Shown here: in pieces, positions 43,163-52,555 of the stretch | How the letters are laid out: each line of letters begins with the position of its first letter | How positions within the stretch are numbered: position 1 is the first letter of the stretch | NCBI GenBank assembly: GCA_032622095.1 | Contig: CP136063.1 | Span: 29,576,987-29,640,986, forward strand | Reading direction: 5' to 3' | Length of the DNA: 64,000 nucleotides | Origin: Siphonodentalium dalli | Taxonomy: Eukaryota > Mollusca > Scaphopoda > Gadilida > Siphonodentaliidae | Notes under the pieces: model-generated | The model's database searches: none | Told to the model about the DNA's origin: nothing | The model's input: only the letters and a program-made list of their open reading frames with translations | Program-made: the position numbers and the translations under genes

Positions 43163-43477
43163 TGTTATATTTATGGGATATTGTGCAGCATTGTGAATAA
43201 TTATACATGAAGTGCAAGTGTGAAATAATACCTTTTAATAATACAGCAATAGAAATACACGATGTTGTCAATAGGTTGGTTTGGATTCAAGTGATGGGTT
43301 TCCGTCAGCCTGGTCATATCGCGAGCTTCCGGCTATCTTCGGGCATCCTCGGTGGCTTCCGGATTTCCCCGTATCTTCGCTCCAATGTCGCTATATTGGA
43401 ACCATTTGCCGAGACGTATCTATTTGGTACCGATCTTACTCTACCAGGCCTAACTATTAAAACCCATAAATACAACA
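43163..43477 (-). repeat. 5' LTR (315 bp)
   Basis: Same sequence as 36312-36636 without the 10-bp duplication, followed by target duplication GTGT. A fragment of the LTR edge (TGTTATATTTAT) is repeated at 43091-43102. Confidence 0.9.
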
Positions 43478-43670
43478 GTGTGCATAATATGTTGGGCGAT
43501 GCTCATAAAGTATATATATTAAGTCAACTCCAAGAACAAATTAAAATGTTTTATGTGAATATCAAGGATGTGGCTGTACAATCAGTGGACCTCATTTAGG
43601 TTTGAGATATGTGGTAGTTTAGTTTATACTTTCAGATTTAAGTTTAGAATTGGCCATTGATACGGCTGAA

Positions 43671-45443
43671 TTATTGTACTCGTTTTCTTATAAAGTAATC
43701 TTTTAAATATTTAATGTATCCTGGGCTACTAATTTTAATGCGTAGTGTGCAGTCTGCAGGGAGGCTATTCCATAATTCTCGCGCTTTGTTTGAGATTGCA
43801 CTTTTTGAGTTTTTAGTCCTTTTGAATTCATGATAAAGATTACCTTTTGTTTTTGCGCGGGTATTATAGCTATGGATATCTTCAATATGTGTGAGTAATT
43901 TTGATAACGAATCCGGTAGTGCATGCATATGATAATCATGTAGTATTCTAATGAGCTGCATGTTACGAATATCATCAAATATTAGTAGTTTGTTTAGTTT
44001 ACAATAAGTCATAATATCACTTGTATCATTTGAGATAATTTTAAGGGCATTCTTCTGTAGTTTTCTGATTTTGGTTAGGTTCTTTTTGGTAGTCGAGCTC
44101 CATATTGCGTTACAATAGGTCAAGTAGGGGATAATTAGTGATAAGTATAAGGTTTTCAAAGTTTTTGCAGGAACAAATTCACTGACTTTCCTCAGGATTC
44201 CAACATTACTGGCAAGTTTAGAGCATAATGAATTTATGTGTTTGTCCCAGGATAAGTTGTCTTCAATAGTGATGCCTAAAAATTTGGTATTTGCCACTCT
44301 ATTAACATTTTTATTGTTTATAGTTAGGACTGGTAATCCTTCAGGTAGTGAACAATTAGTGAAAAGCATGTAATTTGTTTTATCAATGTTCAATGACAGT
44401 TTATTAGCAGCAAACCACTGATTCATATAATCCAGTTCAGTGTTAACTCTGTTAAATAATTTGTGGATATCTCTATCAGAACAAAATGCATTTGTGTCAT
44501 CTGCAAAAAGTATCAATTTAGCATCCTTGCATATACTTGGTAAGTCATTCATATAGATTAAAAATAAGAGAGGCCCTAAGATTGAGCCTTGTGGGACCCC
44601 ACAGGTAATTTCATTGAGTTCTGATATATGGCCATCATATTGAACGCATTGTTTTCTATGAGTAAGATAATCCTTGAACCAGTTCAGAGCAACCCCTCGA
44701 CATCCATAGTGCTCTAGTTTTTGAAGCATTATTCTATGATTTATTGTATCAAATGCCTTAGATAGGTCGAGGAACACTCCAATTGTGTGTTCATGATTGT
44801 CTAAGGCACCAGTTATTTTCTCTATAAGGTCAGTCAGAGCTAGAATTGTGGAATGATTCTTCCTAAAGCCATACTGGCTGCTGTATAAAATCTTGTGTTT
44901 TTCTAAGTATTTATTTAATCTATTATACATGAGTTTTTCAAGTACTTTTGAAAAGATAGGTAGCACAGATACAGGTCTGTAGTTACTGACTATACTTGCA
45001 TCTTTAGCTTTGAAGATTGGGGATACTTTAGCAAATTTCATTCGTTCTGGGAATACACCTGTGGAAAGAGATAGGTTACAGATATGTGTCAATGGTAAGA
45101 TAAAGGAATCTGCACATTGTTTTAAGATGCCACATTTAAGTTCATCTAGGCCAGCTGCTTTTTTTGAGTCTATACTTTTCAGTATGTATATTATTTCTAA
45201 TTCTCCAGCAGGTTCAACAAATAATGAAGATGGGTTGGGAAGGGGAAGAAATTCCTTTGGGTCATTGGTTGAATTTATCTTTTTTGCTAGATTAGGTCCT
45301 ATATTTGTAAAAAATTCGTTGAATTTTTCTGCAATTTTGTTTTTACCACTTATATACTTATTTTCATGTTGAAATTGTGTCACATTAGTTTTGTTTTTAT
45401 TTCGATTAAGTATTTTTTTCAGAACAGTCCATGTTGATTTCAT
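43671..45443 (-). CDS. LINE reverse transcriptase, 590 aa, 5'-truncated
   Basis: Non-LTR reverse transcriptase with conserved blocks in order: NYRPVSVLPIFSKVLEKLM (~154-172), QYGFRKNHST (~190-199), LDLSKAFDTINH (~225-236, first catalytic Asp), GVPQGSILGPLLFLIYMNDL (~282-301) and FADD (313-316, catalytic pair). A C-terminal connection domain follows, with no gag or Cys-rich end. Full-length relatives in the CR1/jockey group carry an N-terminal endonuclease, absent here because the insertion is cut at this ATG. The frame is intact, so the insertion is recent, but it cannot retrotranspose by itself. Confidence 0.85.
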   Translation of the reverse strand: MKSTWTVLKKILNRNKNKTNVTQFQHENKYISGKNKIAEKFNEFFTNIGPNLAKKINSTNDPKEFLPLPNPSSLFVEPAGELEIIYILKSIDSKKAAGLDELKCGILKQCADSFILPLTHICNLSLSTGVFPERMKFAKVSPIFKAKDASIVSNYRPVSVLPIFSKVLEKLMYNRLNKYLEKHKILYSSQYGFRKNHSTILALTDLIEKITGALDNHEHTIGVFLDLSKAFDTINHRIMLQKLEHYGCRGVALNWFKDYLTHRKQCVQYDGHISELNEITCGVPQGSILGPLLFLIYMNDLPSICKDAKLILFADDTNAFCSDRDIHKLFNRVNTELDYMNQWFAANKLSLNIDKTNYMLFTNCSLPEGLPVLTINNKNVNRVANTKFLGITIEDNLSWDKHINSLCSKLASNVGILRKVSEFVPAKTLKTLYLSLIIPYLTYCNAIWSSTTKKNLTKIRKLQKNALKIISNDTSDIMTYCKLNKLLIFDDIRNMQLIRILHDYHMHALPDSLSKLLTHIEDIHSYNTRAKTKGNLYHEFKRTKNSKSAISNKARELWNSLPADCTLRIKISSPGYIKYLKDYFIRKRVQ

Positions 45444-45469
45444 GTAGGACTATCTGACTATTCTACACA

Positions 45470-46321
45470 ATGGGAGATGCTAACCTGAATAACCATGAGA
45501 CCGCCAGCACAGAGAATAAACGACATGACTGTGACGTATGTGGGAAACTGTTCGCCATTTCCAGCAGCTTGGTGAGACATAAGAGAATCCACACCGGAGA
45601 TAAGCCTCACCATTGTGAAATATGCGGAAAATCATTTAATCAATCGGGCAGCTTGGTGAAACATAAGAGAATCCACACCGGAGATAAACCTCACCGCTGT
45701 GATATATGCGGGAAATCATCTAATACATCGAGCGACTTGGTGAGACATAAGAGAATCCACACCGGAGATAAACCTTATCGTTGTGATATATGCGGGAAAT
45801 CGTTTAATACATCGAGCTACTTGGTGACACATAAGAGAATCCACACCGGGGATAAACCTTACCATTGTGAAATATGCGGAAAATCATTTAATCAATCGGG
45901 CAGCTTGATGAAACATAAGACAATCCACACCGGAGATAAACCTTACCGCTGTGATATATGCGGGAAATCATTTAATCAATCGAGCGACTTGGTGACACAT
46001 AAGAGAATCCACACAGGAGATAAGCCTTATCGTTGTGAAATATGCGGAAAATCATTTAATCAATCGGGCAGCTTGGTGAAACATAAGAGAATCCACACTG
46101 GAGATAAGCGTTACCATTGTGATATATGTGGGAAATCATTTATTGAATCGGGCAGCTTGGTGACACATAAGAGAATCCACACCGGAGATAAACCTTATCG
46201 TTGTGATATATGCCGGAAATCGTTTAATACATCGAGCAACTTGGTGACACATAAGAGAATCCACACCGGGGATAAACCTAACCATTGTGACGACACACAA
46301 AAGAGTCCACACAGGAGATAG
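45470..46321 (+). CDS. C2H2 zinc-finger protein, 9 fingers (TGDKP family)
   Basis: 283-aa ORF. A short N-terminus (MGDANLNNHETASTENKRH) is followed by nine tandem C2H2 fingers joined by HTGDKP linkers. The finger cores are CDVCGKLF, then CEICGKSF and CDICGKSF types. Finger 3 has KSSN instead of KSFN, losing the conserved aromatic. The frame ends just after finger 9 in a broken tenth (NHCDDTQKSPHRR). Fingers 2, 5 and 7 are near-identical copies, and helix residues NQSGSL and NTSSxL dominate, so the DNA target is probably repetitive. No effector domain. The ATG is supported by its conservation with 31353 and 54382. A LINE insertion 24 bp upstream has moved its original promoter to 35353-36098. 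Expression now would need a new promoter or read-through. Confidence 0.85.
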   Translation: MGDANLNNHETASTENKRHDCDVCGKLFAISSSLVRHKRIHTGDKPHHCEICGKSFNQSGSLVKHKRIHTGDKPHRCDICGKSSNTSSDLVRHKRIHTGDKPYRCDICGKSFNTSSYLVTHKRIHTGDKPYHCEICGKSFNQSGSLMKHKTIHTGDKPYRCDICGKSFNQSSDLVTHKRIHTGDKPYRCEICGKSFNQSGSLVKHKRIHTGDKRYHCDICGKSFIESGSLVTHKRIHTGDKPYRCDICRKSFNTSSNLVTHKRIHTGDKPNHCDDTQKSPHRR

Positions 46322-47054
46322 CTCCACATACATCTCTCCAAATTGAATTCGTGACGTTAAATATGTTCGTCGAAGGAGGATTGGAAACAATCTTAGATTC
46401 CAAAGACACAGCGGAAAAGGAGGGCAGAATGAATCTTATCCCTAAATTACTATTTCTGTGGCTTCAAGGGTAAAAGATATTTGATTCGAGTCGAGGAACC
46501 TATCTATCAGAATGAATCTTCTTCGTAAATTAGCTTTGCACTATGAACTGTATGATTGGGAGGCCTTGCTCAAATTATATGCAGTACTAGTATGCAGTGG
46601 ATTCCGCACATAGAGTTTGGTGAAAGCTCATGGGAAAATAACCCCAGTGAAGATCCATTTATACTTACTATTAGAACGGTATACATGATACCCTATGTAT
46701 CAGTAGCTCCATTCTTACTATTATTATAACGGTATACATGAGACCCTATGTATCAGTAGCTCCATTCTTACTATTAGAATGGTATACATGAGACCCAATG
46801 TATCAGTAGCTCGATTCCTGTGACCACGCCTCGTTGATAGAGGGTAACTAACGATTCGTATCAACATGAGTTATTTCATTAGATATGTATCCGAAATGGT
46901 TAATTGGTTAACTCTGTTATTCGTGGTCGCATTTTGTTACAAATACCCATAGCGAGCGCCATGTAAGCTTAAATGTCGTGTTAGATTTAATATAACATAC
47001 ACAATTCCCGTATTCATTTCCCAAAGATGATAGTCATACAGCCATCCGCCTTAA
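46322..47054 (+). repeat. 3' flank duplicated with 55468-56105
   Basis: Shares 'agctccacatacatctctccaaattgaattcgtgac', a MITE2 fragment (46424-46512), 'gtatccgaaatggttaattggttaa' and 'catccgcc' with the paralogue. The last common bases are ccgccTTAA (47051-47054). Here TTAA is followed by unique sequence, while in the paralogue it is followed by MITE1. Confidence 0.85.
46665..46816. repeat. ~62-bp tandem repeat, 2.5 copies
   Basis: cttactatta-aacggtatacatga-accc-atgtatcagtagctc repeats at about 46667, 46727 and 46766. A further single piece is at 47226-47262. The paralogue at 55820-55870 has only one copy, so the expansion post-dates the segmental duplication. Confidence 0.8.
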
Positions 47055-47573
47055 ATCAATCATGTTTATTGTGAAATAATTTGCACGACATCCCACCGAT
47101 TTCGAAGAACAAATGTTACTTGAGCGCGAATAAATGTAAAATGTGTCGATCCTCTCACTCGTGGGTACCAATCTTCTCATTTTAATAGAAATGACCAATG
47201 TTAGGTCCTAGTATTGCAAATATATACTTACTATTATAACGGTATACATGAGACCCAATGTACCAAATTTGGTATGTTAGTTTACGACACCAAAATACAG
47301 ATCTTTCCTGTCCGAGCAGATATATCAACCATACTTTGTCGGTTCGAATTTGTCATGGTGGTGGTATGCCAGCACCGCCGGTGCAATCTCTTGTTTGCAA
47401 TTGATTTTAATACATCAAAGTTGTTGTTGTTCAAACCAGGGGAATCAGACACATACCAATGACCCATTAAAGCATCACCCTCATATGCATATTACTTGGT
47501 GTATTTAAGACTTACGAATAAATTACCGATTTGACTCGGAAAATTGTTATATGTATCATTTTACCATTATCTC
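47055..47573. other. No recognisable gene; one piece of the 165-bp repeat
   Basis: 47260-47345 resembles a unit of the 48531-49205 array ('ttggtatgttagttta-gac-ccaaaatacagatc'). Nothing else recognised. Confidence 0.45.
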
Positions 47574-47926
47574 TTAAAGGTACTCAATCCGATTAATCAC
47601 CCCTAACTTCCTATTTCTTTGGCTCTATGGGTAATAATATTTTATTCGAGTCGATGAACCTATACATCAAAGCTCAGAGTGATCAGATATTGATTTTTGA
47701 CGTTTGTAATTTTCTCGAGATGTGTACTAATAATTGACACAGAAACACTTATTCAGATGGACGAAGATGGATAACTCTGAACTCAAGTGGTAATAATAAC
47801 GCAATTTTTACCGAGAACATTCTTTTGATGGCGTGTTCTGGGCCACAAACAATAGAAATAACAAAACTTCAAAAATTGATATCTGATCACTGAGCGTTGA
47901 TGGGTAGGTTCCTCGACTCGAATTAA
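47574..47926 (+). mobile_element. MITE2 copy, truncated
   Basis: Starts TTAAAGGTACTCAATCCGAT and reaches the right arm ('ggttcctcgactcgaatta'). It then switches directly to a MITE1 3' end; the right terminus is missing. Confidence 0.8.
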
Positions 47927-48054
47927 TTATTCGAAATAAAATTAATATTAAATCGATAGAAGCATTTCTGGACAAGAGTCTTCGATTCAGATCTAATATT
48001 TTATACCCCAGTAATTATATAAAACATGCTTACAAAGAGATAATCCTCCTTTAA
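47927..48054 (+). mobile_element. MITE1 copy 11, 3' end
   Basis: From 'ttcgaaataaaattaatatt' to 'gataatcctcctTTAA'. Fused to MITE2. Confidence 0.85.
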
Positions 48055-48530
48055 CATGAACTGGTAAAGTACGGCAATTTTCTAACGTTGCTATTCACCA
48101 TAACCCGGGAAGTGGGCGTGGAAATATCTCACCATCGAGTTCAGACTATGGACGAGCCTCGTGTTCGGCAGAAATATCTCACTTTATTTAACCAATCAAC
48201 TTTAATCAATACTTCCTCATATGTTCTGTCTATCTATTTGTTTACTTATTGTTTGTCTGTTTTATCTAAATTACTCTACCTGTGAAGGTGACTTGATTGT
48301 CAATAAACTTATCTTATGTTATCTGAAGTAACTGCATTAGCTGAATTTAGAACTGACAACGCGTGTAGAATGGGTCGATTAAAATACAAATTGGCGCGAC
48401 TTGAATGCGCCAATAATAGTTTTCTTGGCATTCCATAATACATTTTATTGGACGATCCACCCGGTAATTCCGAGTTTTTGTCTATAAATCAAATGGTTTT
48501 GTAAAGTTTGTATACGATTTTGTTTTCCGT
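48055..48530. other. No recognisable gene
   Basis: A short 65-aa ORF only; nothing identified. Confidence 0.45.
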
Positions 48531-49206
48531 ATGGTAACTTTAGATTAAATCGAGTGAACAGAACCTATTAAATTTGGTACGTAGTGTTTACTACATCAAA
48601 ATACAGATTGAGTTCGAATATATAGGTTTCGTCCTCATGATTGTTACTGAGTTATACCCCTTTTGCGACTATGATTTTACCTGATTTGCGGTTGCCGGAT
48701 GATAACATTAGATTGAATCGAGAGAACAGAACAAAATTTGGTATGTTAGTTTACCACATCAAAATATAGATCAGGTTCGAATATGGGTTACGTCCTCGTG
48801 ATTGTTAATGAGTTATGTCCCATTTTCGACTTACATTTTACCTGATTTGCGGGTTCCGGGTGATAACTTTTTTAGACTGAATCAAGTGAACTGAACCACA
48901 TTTGGTATATTAGTTTACCACCCCAAAATACATATCAAGTACGAATGGGTTTCGTCCGCATGATTTTGACTGAGTTATATCCCTTTTTCAACTTAGATTT
49001 TACCTTATGTGTGGTTTCCGGATAATAACTTTAGATTGAATCGAGTGAACAGAACCAAATGTGGTATGTTAGTTTATCATACCAAAATACAGATCAAGTT
49101 CGAATATGGGCTTCGTCCGCATGATTTTACTGAGTTATGCCCCTTTTCGACTTAGATTTTACCAGATATGCGGTTTCCAGATGATAACTTTAGATTGAGT
49201 CGAGAG
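48531..49206. repeat. ~165-bp tandem repeat, about 4 units
   Basis: The motif ataacttta-gattgaatcga starts units at about 48533, 48700, 48868, 49024 and 49182. Each unit holds 'aatttggtatgttagtttaccac', 'aaaatacagatcaagttcgaatatg' and 'gagttat-ccc-ttt-cga'. Similar repeats are widespread in bivalve DNA to my knowledge. Confidence 0.85.
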
Positions 49207-49267
49207 AATTTCTCAGTCAAAAATACCACACTTGAAATTATTGTTTTATTTTTGTTATTATTGCGTC

Positions 49268-49857
49268 TTAAAGGGGTACTGTACGCCATTTCCAATAAAT
49301 TTCCGATGATAACAACGATCTATTATCGATAATATATAGAAACATAAGTAATTTGAGTCGAAGATGTATTCTGTTAACGCTCGGGTTAATAGGCTATCTC
49401 AAAATTTAATAATTTAAAAGTTAATAATTTAATATAAATTGAATTTATGGCTGGAGCCACAAAATGGCGTAAATTAAAATACGAATTTCCGTGTATCAGA
49501 CGTAATCAAATTATAATTGAGGGATACTGGATTAGTAAACCCATTGCACACATGATCGGTTGAAACATTATGCTGATACGGGGAGAAAACTCAAGCCACT
49601 CACTGACTAGTGACGATAAATGAGTATATGGGACTAGTATGCATATATAATATAACTTTTATTTGATACATTTGGTTGAATAATGTACAAAAATTACTCG
49701 AAAATGACAATTTGTATTTTTGCATTCCGGTAAATTTGTCATCCGTAACACTACTTCGTACTCAACAGACTTTCAAATAATGGAAAATTTGTTACCTTAT
49801 TCTCCGACTCGGAGACTTGAAACCAACAACAACATTTGGCGTACAGTATCCCTTTGA
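49268..49857. mobile_element. MITE4 (~586 bp), AAAGGGGTACTGTACGCCA termini
   Basis: The left AAAGGGGTACTGTACGCCA and right TGGCGTACAGTATCCCTTT are inverted repeats with one mismatch. The left flank shows TTAA. The interior is non-coding and AT-rich. Confidence 0.75.
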
Positions 49858-50119
49858 GTCAAATGTTTCAAACAAATTAAACTAAACCTTGCCTCACTCT
49901 ACTCCAGAAACGGCGTAGTATGCCCCGCCCCGATGGTGTGCTAATGTGGATGTTTATATACATGAAAAATGGCACAAACGTGACAATAACATGCAATCTA
50001 CGCAATATTAATGATTTGTATAAGAATATATCTGTTATATACTATTCTTTCGTTTATGGCGGTTTTAGCGGATGTGACTATTTTACCAGCTATTCCCACG
50101 ACAAAGGTCGCCCGTATCT

Positions 50120-50167
50120 TTAACGTTTATTTGCGACAAAATTACACAATACAATTTTTGGTCTATG
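50120..50167 (+). mobile_element. MITE1 copy 12, internal fragment
   Basis: 'taacgtttatttgcgacaaaatt-cacaatacaattt-tggtct' matches the centre of MITE1 only. Confidence 0.6.
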
Positions 50168-50169
50168 CA

Positions 50170-50416
50170 GGGCGATAAACGAAATTTAGTTTTCGACGCC
50201 ACCGATGAAGAGTTAACGTGTATATAAAATGATAGATTAATACATGCACAATATAATAAAGTTGATATTCACCAAATATACATGTATATGTAGGAAATGT
50301 GATGATTGTATCAAATATTAATGAAAATAACAATAGCAATAAAAATTCAAATTTACGATATATTCAGTTTGGTTTCTGTTTCAGTTCATTTTGTATTTGT
50401 CAATATCGTCTGTTGC
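50170..50416. repeat. Second copy of the 240-bp segment of 30523-30760
   Basis: See 30523-30760. Both copies are preceded by or near MITE1 sequence. Confidence 0.8.
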
Positions 50417-51369
50417 AAACTCCATACATCGCCCTCTACGTTATCACTACGAAATAGCACTGCCATAAGGCCTTTTTTGTTAACAATTTCTTATGTGTTT
50501 TTAATTCTTATGTTTTAGGGTTACAATTGTCTATGTCTGGCTCAGTTCACATTGTTCTTATTAATACCGAAAAAATACCAAAAGAATTAGCATTATTGCA
50601 AACTTTTGGTGGTCAAAATAAGATAATAAGTGAATAAATATAGTTCCGACGATTTACTGCGCTAAAAATAGACTTCCCGAACTTGTGTTTTTGTAAAATG
50701 GCGACATTAGATTCCATGAATTTTATATCTGCGTATCAACATTCTAAAGATTTAATCGGAGTTAAACATGATTTGAATTCTCGACTCGAATGGAATCGGA
50801 TTAGACCACTTCATCAAAAGCATGTTTGGTTTTATTGGGTCTTTACACACATATATCTGATCAATGGCAATGTTTATTCAATTGTGATGACCTGCATTTT
50901 GAAAATGTGTGACTGGAAGTGTAGATAATTAGATTTTCTTCTCTTTTCACTGGACTGGAGACAGTCACAGCATGACAGTGGAGCTGAGGCAAGCGCGGTA
51001 TATTAATAACTTGAATCTGTCAACAATAGACTAATGGATTATTTCTATGGTATGTACATCATGTATTTACTAGTATTTATCTTATAGTTATACAATTCCT
51101 CGAGTCAAAATATTATAGTATGCCGTTGGCTTTGTGGATATGATTTCAGTGGGTTTGCACTCGGCCATGTCCATGTTTATTTACATCGCATGCCATTCGA
51201 GTCACGTTAAAATTAAACTATTTTTATTTTAAATAATGCGGTGTGAATTTGTGTCATGTCACACGTAAACCGAAACTCATGAGTCATGTTTAATCGTGTC
51301 TTGATAAATACTAAAATAGCAGATGATTGAGTATCAAAGCTGCTGACCATAGACATCATTGATGATATA
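50417..51369. other. No recognisable gene
   Basis: An 81-aa ORF at 50683-50928 (+) has no known motif. Confidence 0.45.
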
Positions 51370-51371
51370 TA

Positions 51372-51793
51372 TGGGAAGCCAAATTCAAATTGACATTTAA
51401 TAGATAATTGCGGTTAAACGCACTAATGAATCTCTAATATCCACATGTATCCTATATTTGTTCCACCCATTGTACCATGGACTACATCATTTGAATTATA
51501 GGGAGTTTATGTAATGTGGCTAATTGAGCTTAAGCACAATAAGGAATATTCCTTATTGCGCTTAAGTGCAATAAGATTATTGCAATAAGAATATTCTTTA
51601 TTGTGTTTAAGCGCAATAAGAATACTTATTTTATGTGCTTAAAAGCGCAATATTTAAGAGATTCATGAATTCCTTAAGCGCCCCTAAATATTTTTTTAGT
51701 GCGCTTAAGCGCAATAGGAGCTTTCCATTTTGCACTTTCATTATTGCGTTTTTAAAAGCTCAATTATTTATTAAATTTCAATTTGGCTTCCCA
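51372..51793. mobile_element. MITE5 (422 bp), TGGGAAGCCAAATT termini, TA target
   Basis: TGGGAAGCCAAATTCAAATT... and its inverse ...AATTTGGCTTCCCA form the ends, with TA on both outer sides (51370-51371 and 51794-51795). The centre (51520-51770) is a cluster of GCGCTTAAGCGCAATA and AATATTCTTATTG inverted motifs. Confidence 0.8.
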
Positions 51794-51955
51794 TAGATCT
51801 CACGCAGTCAATCATTCAATGTTATTTTTTTAACATTTTGAATTACATGTACAATTTAAAAAATTTGTTATACTATTGTTATTGTCCTTATTTCCCATAC
51901 AGCATGTGCAGTTGTGCACATATTTTATGATAGACTAGTAAGTACTATTAGTACT

Positions 51956-52262
51956 GACGAAGGGGTCACTTTCACCAAAAAAGTGAAGGGTACACAGGGT
52001 TTGAAAATGTGCTGAAGGGTACACATGGTTTGTGATCGACACGAACATCATTACTTAAATTGTGTTTATGGAAGTCTGGATCCCATTAGCAGTTTGTTTT
52101 CAGTACATTTTAATATTCATTGGAATGTAAACAATTATTCTCTAACAGAAATCATGGTGGATACGGAAACTGAATGTGCCACCTTTATAACGTCATTATA
52201 ACGACATTTCAAATCCTGTGTACCCTTCAGCACTTTTTTTGGTGAGAGTGACCCCTTCAGCA
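51956..52262. mobile_element. MITE6 (307 bp), hAT-like, 8-bp target duplication
   Basis: The GAAGGGGTCACTTTCACCAA... and ...TTGGTGAGAGTGACCCCTTC ends are inverted. Each arm also holds 'gtgctgaagggtacacagg'. TTAGTACT flanks both ends (51948-51955 and 52263-52270), the 8-bp duplication expected of hAT transposases. Confidence 0.8.
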
Positions 52263-52364
52263 TTAGTACTCGTACTAGTAGTAGTTAATACTGCACTACT
52301 GTCAATATTCTAACATCACTTTACATCAATCATCAATTCAAAAACTGATCTTTTTATGTGTTGA

Positions 52365-52555
52365 ATTTAGTTTAAACTTTAAAAAAAGCCTGGTTGAATA
52401 TCTACCATATGGTGGGTCGTTCCCACCCTCAAGCTGCTGTCATTGAGACATTCAACGTTATTTTGCTGTTTTGCATGCGAAGAGGTAGACTGCTTGAGAC
52501 CTCATGGTAGATACATTCACTCCAGGCATTCAACTTTTTGGATCTAAACTTTGAC
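52365..52555. mobile_element. Possible small inverted-repeat element
   Basis: 'tagtttaaact', 'aagcctggttgaata' and 'tctaccat' on the left recur inverted on the right ('atggtagata', 'attcactccaggc', 'ggatctaaact'). No target duplication was established. Confidence 0.4.

Larger units (their letters stand above)
36312..43477 (-). mobile_element. Gag-only LTR retroelement, 7166 bp, young
   Basis: LTRs at 36312-36636 and 43163-43477 start TG and end CA. They are identical by eye except for a 10-bp tandem duplication in one. GTGT flanks both sides (36308-36311 and 43478-43481), a 4-bp target duplication typical of Ty3/gypsy-like integrases. Minus orientation is set by the primer-binding site next to 43163 and the purine tract at 36637-36648. 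The interior carries one long ORF (1085 aa, Gag-like) and ~2.4 kb without reverse transcriptase, protease or integrase. It must therefore be mobilised in trans. Confidence 0.85.
36099..45443 (-). mobile_element. 5'-truncated LINE, itself split by an LTR element
   Basis: Net LINE length is ~2.2 kb (36099-36311 plus 43482-45443), on the minus strand. The 3' tail is a short tandem of TTCAG (minus) at 36099-36114, as in CR1/L2/jockey-type LINEs that end in short repeats. The 5' end is cut exactly at the first base of the ORF fragment. TA flanks both ends (36097-36098 and 45444-45445). Removing it restores the ZNF 5' flank seen at 54340-54381. A poly-G tract sits at 36271-36292. Confidence 0.8.
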
